Positions 63,161-64,000 of a DNA stretch of 64,000 nucleotides are shown piece by piece. The translations under genes and the position numbers were made by a program. This DNA comes from Microbulbifer sp. YPW16 (GTDB lineage: Bacteria; Pseudomonadota; Gammaproteobacteria; Pseudomonadales; Cellvibrionaceae). The notes under the pieces were generated by a model. It was not told where the DNA came from. It ran no database searches and was given only the letters and a program-made list of their open reading frames with translations. Position 1 is the first letter of the stretch; each line of letters opens with the position of its first letter. The stretch is from assembly GCF_021290385.1 (NCBI RefSeq), contig NZ_CP089928.1:2092501-2156500 (forward strand), written 5' to 3'.

Positions 63161-64000
63161 TTTCCTCACCACCCTCCTCATTCACGGCTTCTGTTTTTTC
63201 TTCGCTAACCCCGCGGCCGGACTCCGGCAACAGGAACGAGAATACGAACAGGGATGCGGAGCAGGCCACGGCAAAGTAGGCCGCCAGCGCTGGCTCGCCA
63301 CTCATGTCCGCCAGTAATCCCGCGGCGTAAATCAGCAGGGTCGCGATCAGGTAAGAGATAGACCAGAACATGGCGAAAGTGACGGTGATACGCCCCGGCG
63401 TCATGCCCGGCAGTTCCTGCGGCAGCGTCACCAGCGCGGTCATGGGCAGGAACATAAAGTACCCTGCCAGCGCCGCCGCGGCATAGGCAATCACCGGGTT
63501 GCGACTGGCCAGCATCAGGGCGGCGAAGATCACCAGCGCCAGCCCCGCGTAACGCAGCACCGGCAGGCGCAACGGGTAGCGTTTGGTGACGATAATACCG
63601 GCCACCGTGCCCACCATACCGGCGGCGATCATCACTGCCGACAGGTGGCTGCTGGCCACGGCAAAGCCGTCAATCAGGGGAAACAGCGAGAAGACCGCGA
63701 TGTAGCAGGTCAGCACGCCGCAATAAGCCAGCGGCAGCCACCAGTTGAATCCCTCCCGTACCCCCTCGCGCAGGCCATATTTTTCCACCGGCGCATCGCC
63801 GGGGCGGTTGCCATCAAGGGAAAAGTTCTCTGCCGCCAGCCACCACAGCAGGGCCAGTGCCACCACCATGATGCCGTACAGGCCCACCACCGACTCCCAG
63901 CTCCCCAGCCAGGTGGTCAACGCACCCGTGGACAACAGCGCAAGCAGGTTGCCGGTATTGAAAGCGGCCGCGTTGATCCCGTTGACCAGCGGGCGTTCCT
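63147..64000 (-). CDS. MFS transporter, N-terminal part beyond the window
   Basis: The visible 283 or so residues contain the second half of a major facilitator: PLVNGINAAAFNTGNLLALL at the truncated edge, then about eight spans, a loop AENFSLDGNRPGDAPVEKYG between halves, and an acidic tail EEKTEAVNEEGGEENATA. The start lies past 64000, so an apparent TTG start at 63935 is not real. Substrate unknown; overlap with an esterase gene suggests a linked pathway for esters or organic acids. Confidence 0.87.
   Translation of the reverse strand, partial: ERPLVNGINAAAFNTGNLLALLSTGALTTWLGSWESVVGLYGIMVVALALLWWLAAENFSLDGNRPGDAPVEKYGLREGVREGFNWWLPLAYCGVLTCYIAVFSLFPLIDGFAVASSHLSAVMIAAGMVGTVAGIIVTKRYPLRLPVLRYAGLALVIFAALMLASRNPVIAYAAAALAGYFMFLPMTALVTLPQELPGMTPGRITVTFAMFWSISYLIATLLIYAAGLLADMSGEPALAAYFAVACSASLFVFSFLLPESGRGVSEEKTEAVNEEGGEENATA

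Noticed and set aside
1..64000. CRISPR array, tRNA, rRNA or prophage
   Set aside because: No spaced direct repeats, no tRNA cloverleaf or CCA pattern noticed, and no phage structural or integrase genes.

Overview
The window is one contiguous stretch of a GC-rich gammaproteobacterial chromosome. The gene content (TonB-dependent receptor, hut operon, epd-tkt, sahR-metK-ahcY-metF, RND pump, many lipoproteins) and the style of the repeats suggest a marine Cellvibrionales-type organism, perhaps near Microbulbifer or Halieaceae. That placement is inference. No rRNA, tRNA, CRISPR array, IS element or prophage was recognised. Both ends cut genes: an S8 protease on the left and an MFS transporter on the right.

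Region 0-16.8 kb holds mostly envelope and export genes. It has the end of a secreted subtilase, an SPFH lipoprotein with a small membrane protein, a DUF350 protein with a transglutaminase-like protein, a TauE/SafE exporter, and a Tat-exported PLP aminotransferase. These are followed by a TonB receptor, an SGNH hydrolase, an unusual DsbA-like/GspC-like/PDZ lipoprotein, a YggN-like protein, a zinc metalloprotease, a NYN nuclease and a DTW protein. At 17.4-20.0 kb lies one visibly AT-richer gene for a giant repeat lipoprotein.

Region 20-31 kb is central metabolism. epd and tkt are followed, divergently, by the methionine-cycle set sahR-metK-ahcY-metF. Two tandem ArsR-type operator-like palindromes lie directly before sahR. 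REP-like palindromes of two families sit in the gaps of these gene sets. OmpA-like, HAD, RsmE and unknown membrane proteins follow. Region 31.9-39 kb has an RND permease/adaptor pair divergent from tex.

Region 39-50.4 kb is the most accessory part. It has a Tat/lipobox TIM-barrel protein, DUF4386 and VOC proteins, and an unrecognised trio (lipoprotein, inner-membrane protein, outer-membrane barrel) facing an exported caspase-like protease. A RetSat-like oxidoreductase comes next, then an ECF sigma module. The sigma gene and a small exported-protein gene within the module carry matching promoter-like boxes with identical 19-bp spacing. The region ends with an ohr-ohrR-ohr cluster carrying a double 12-bp palindrome.

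Region 50.4-57.1 kb is a complete histidine-to-glutamate pathway (hutH, hutU, hutI, hutG) with hutC and a perfect 14-bp HutC-type operator between the divergent arms. Region 57.3-64 kb has an S9 peptidase lipoprotein, two small Tyr/Arg/Gly-rich lipoproteins, a 3-hydroxybutyrate-dehydrogenase-like SDR with an orphan response regulator, and an HSL-type esterase overlapping an MFS transporter gene.
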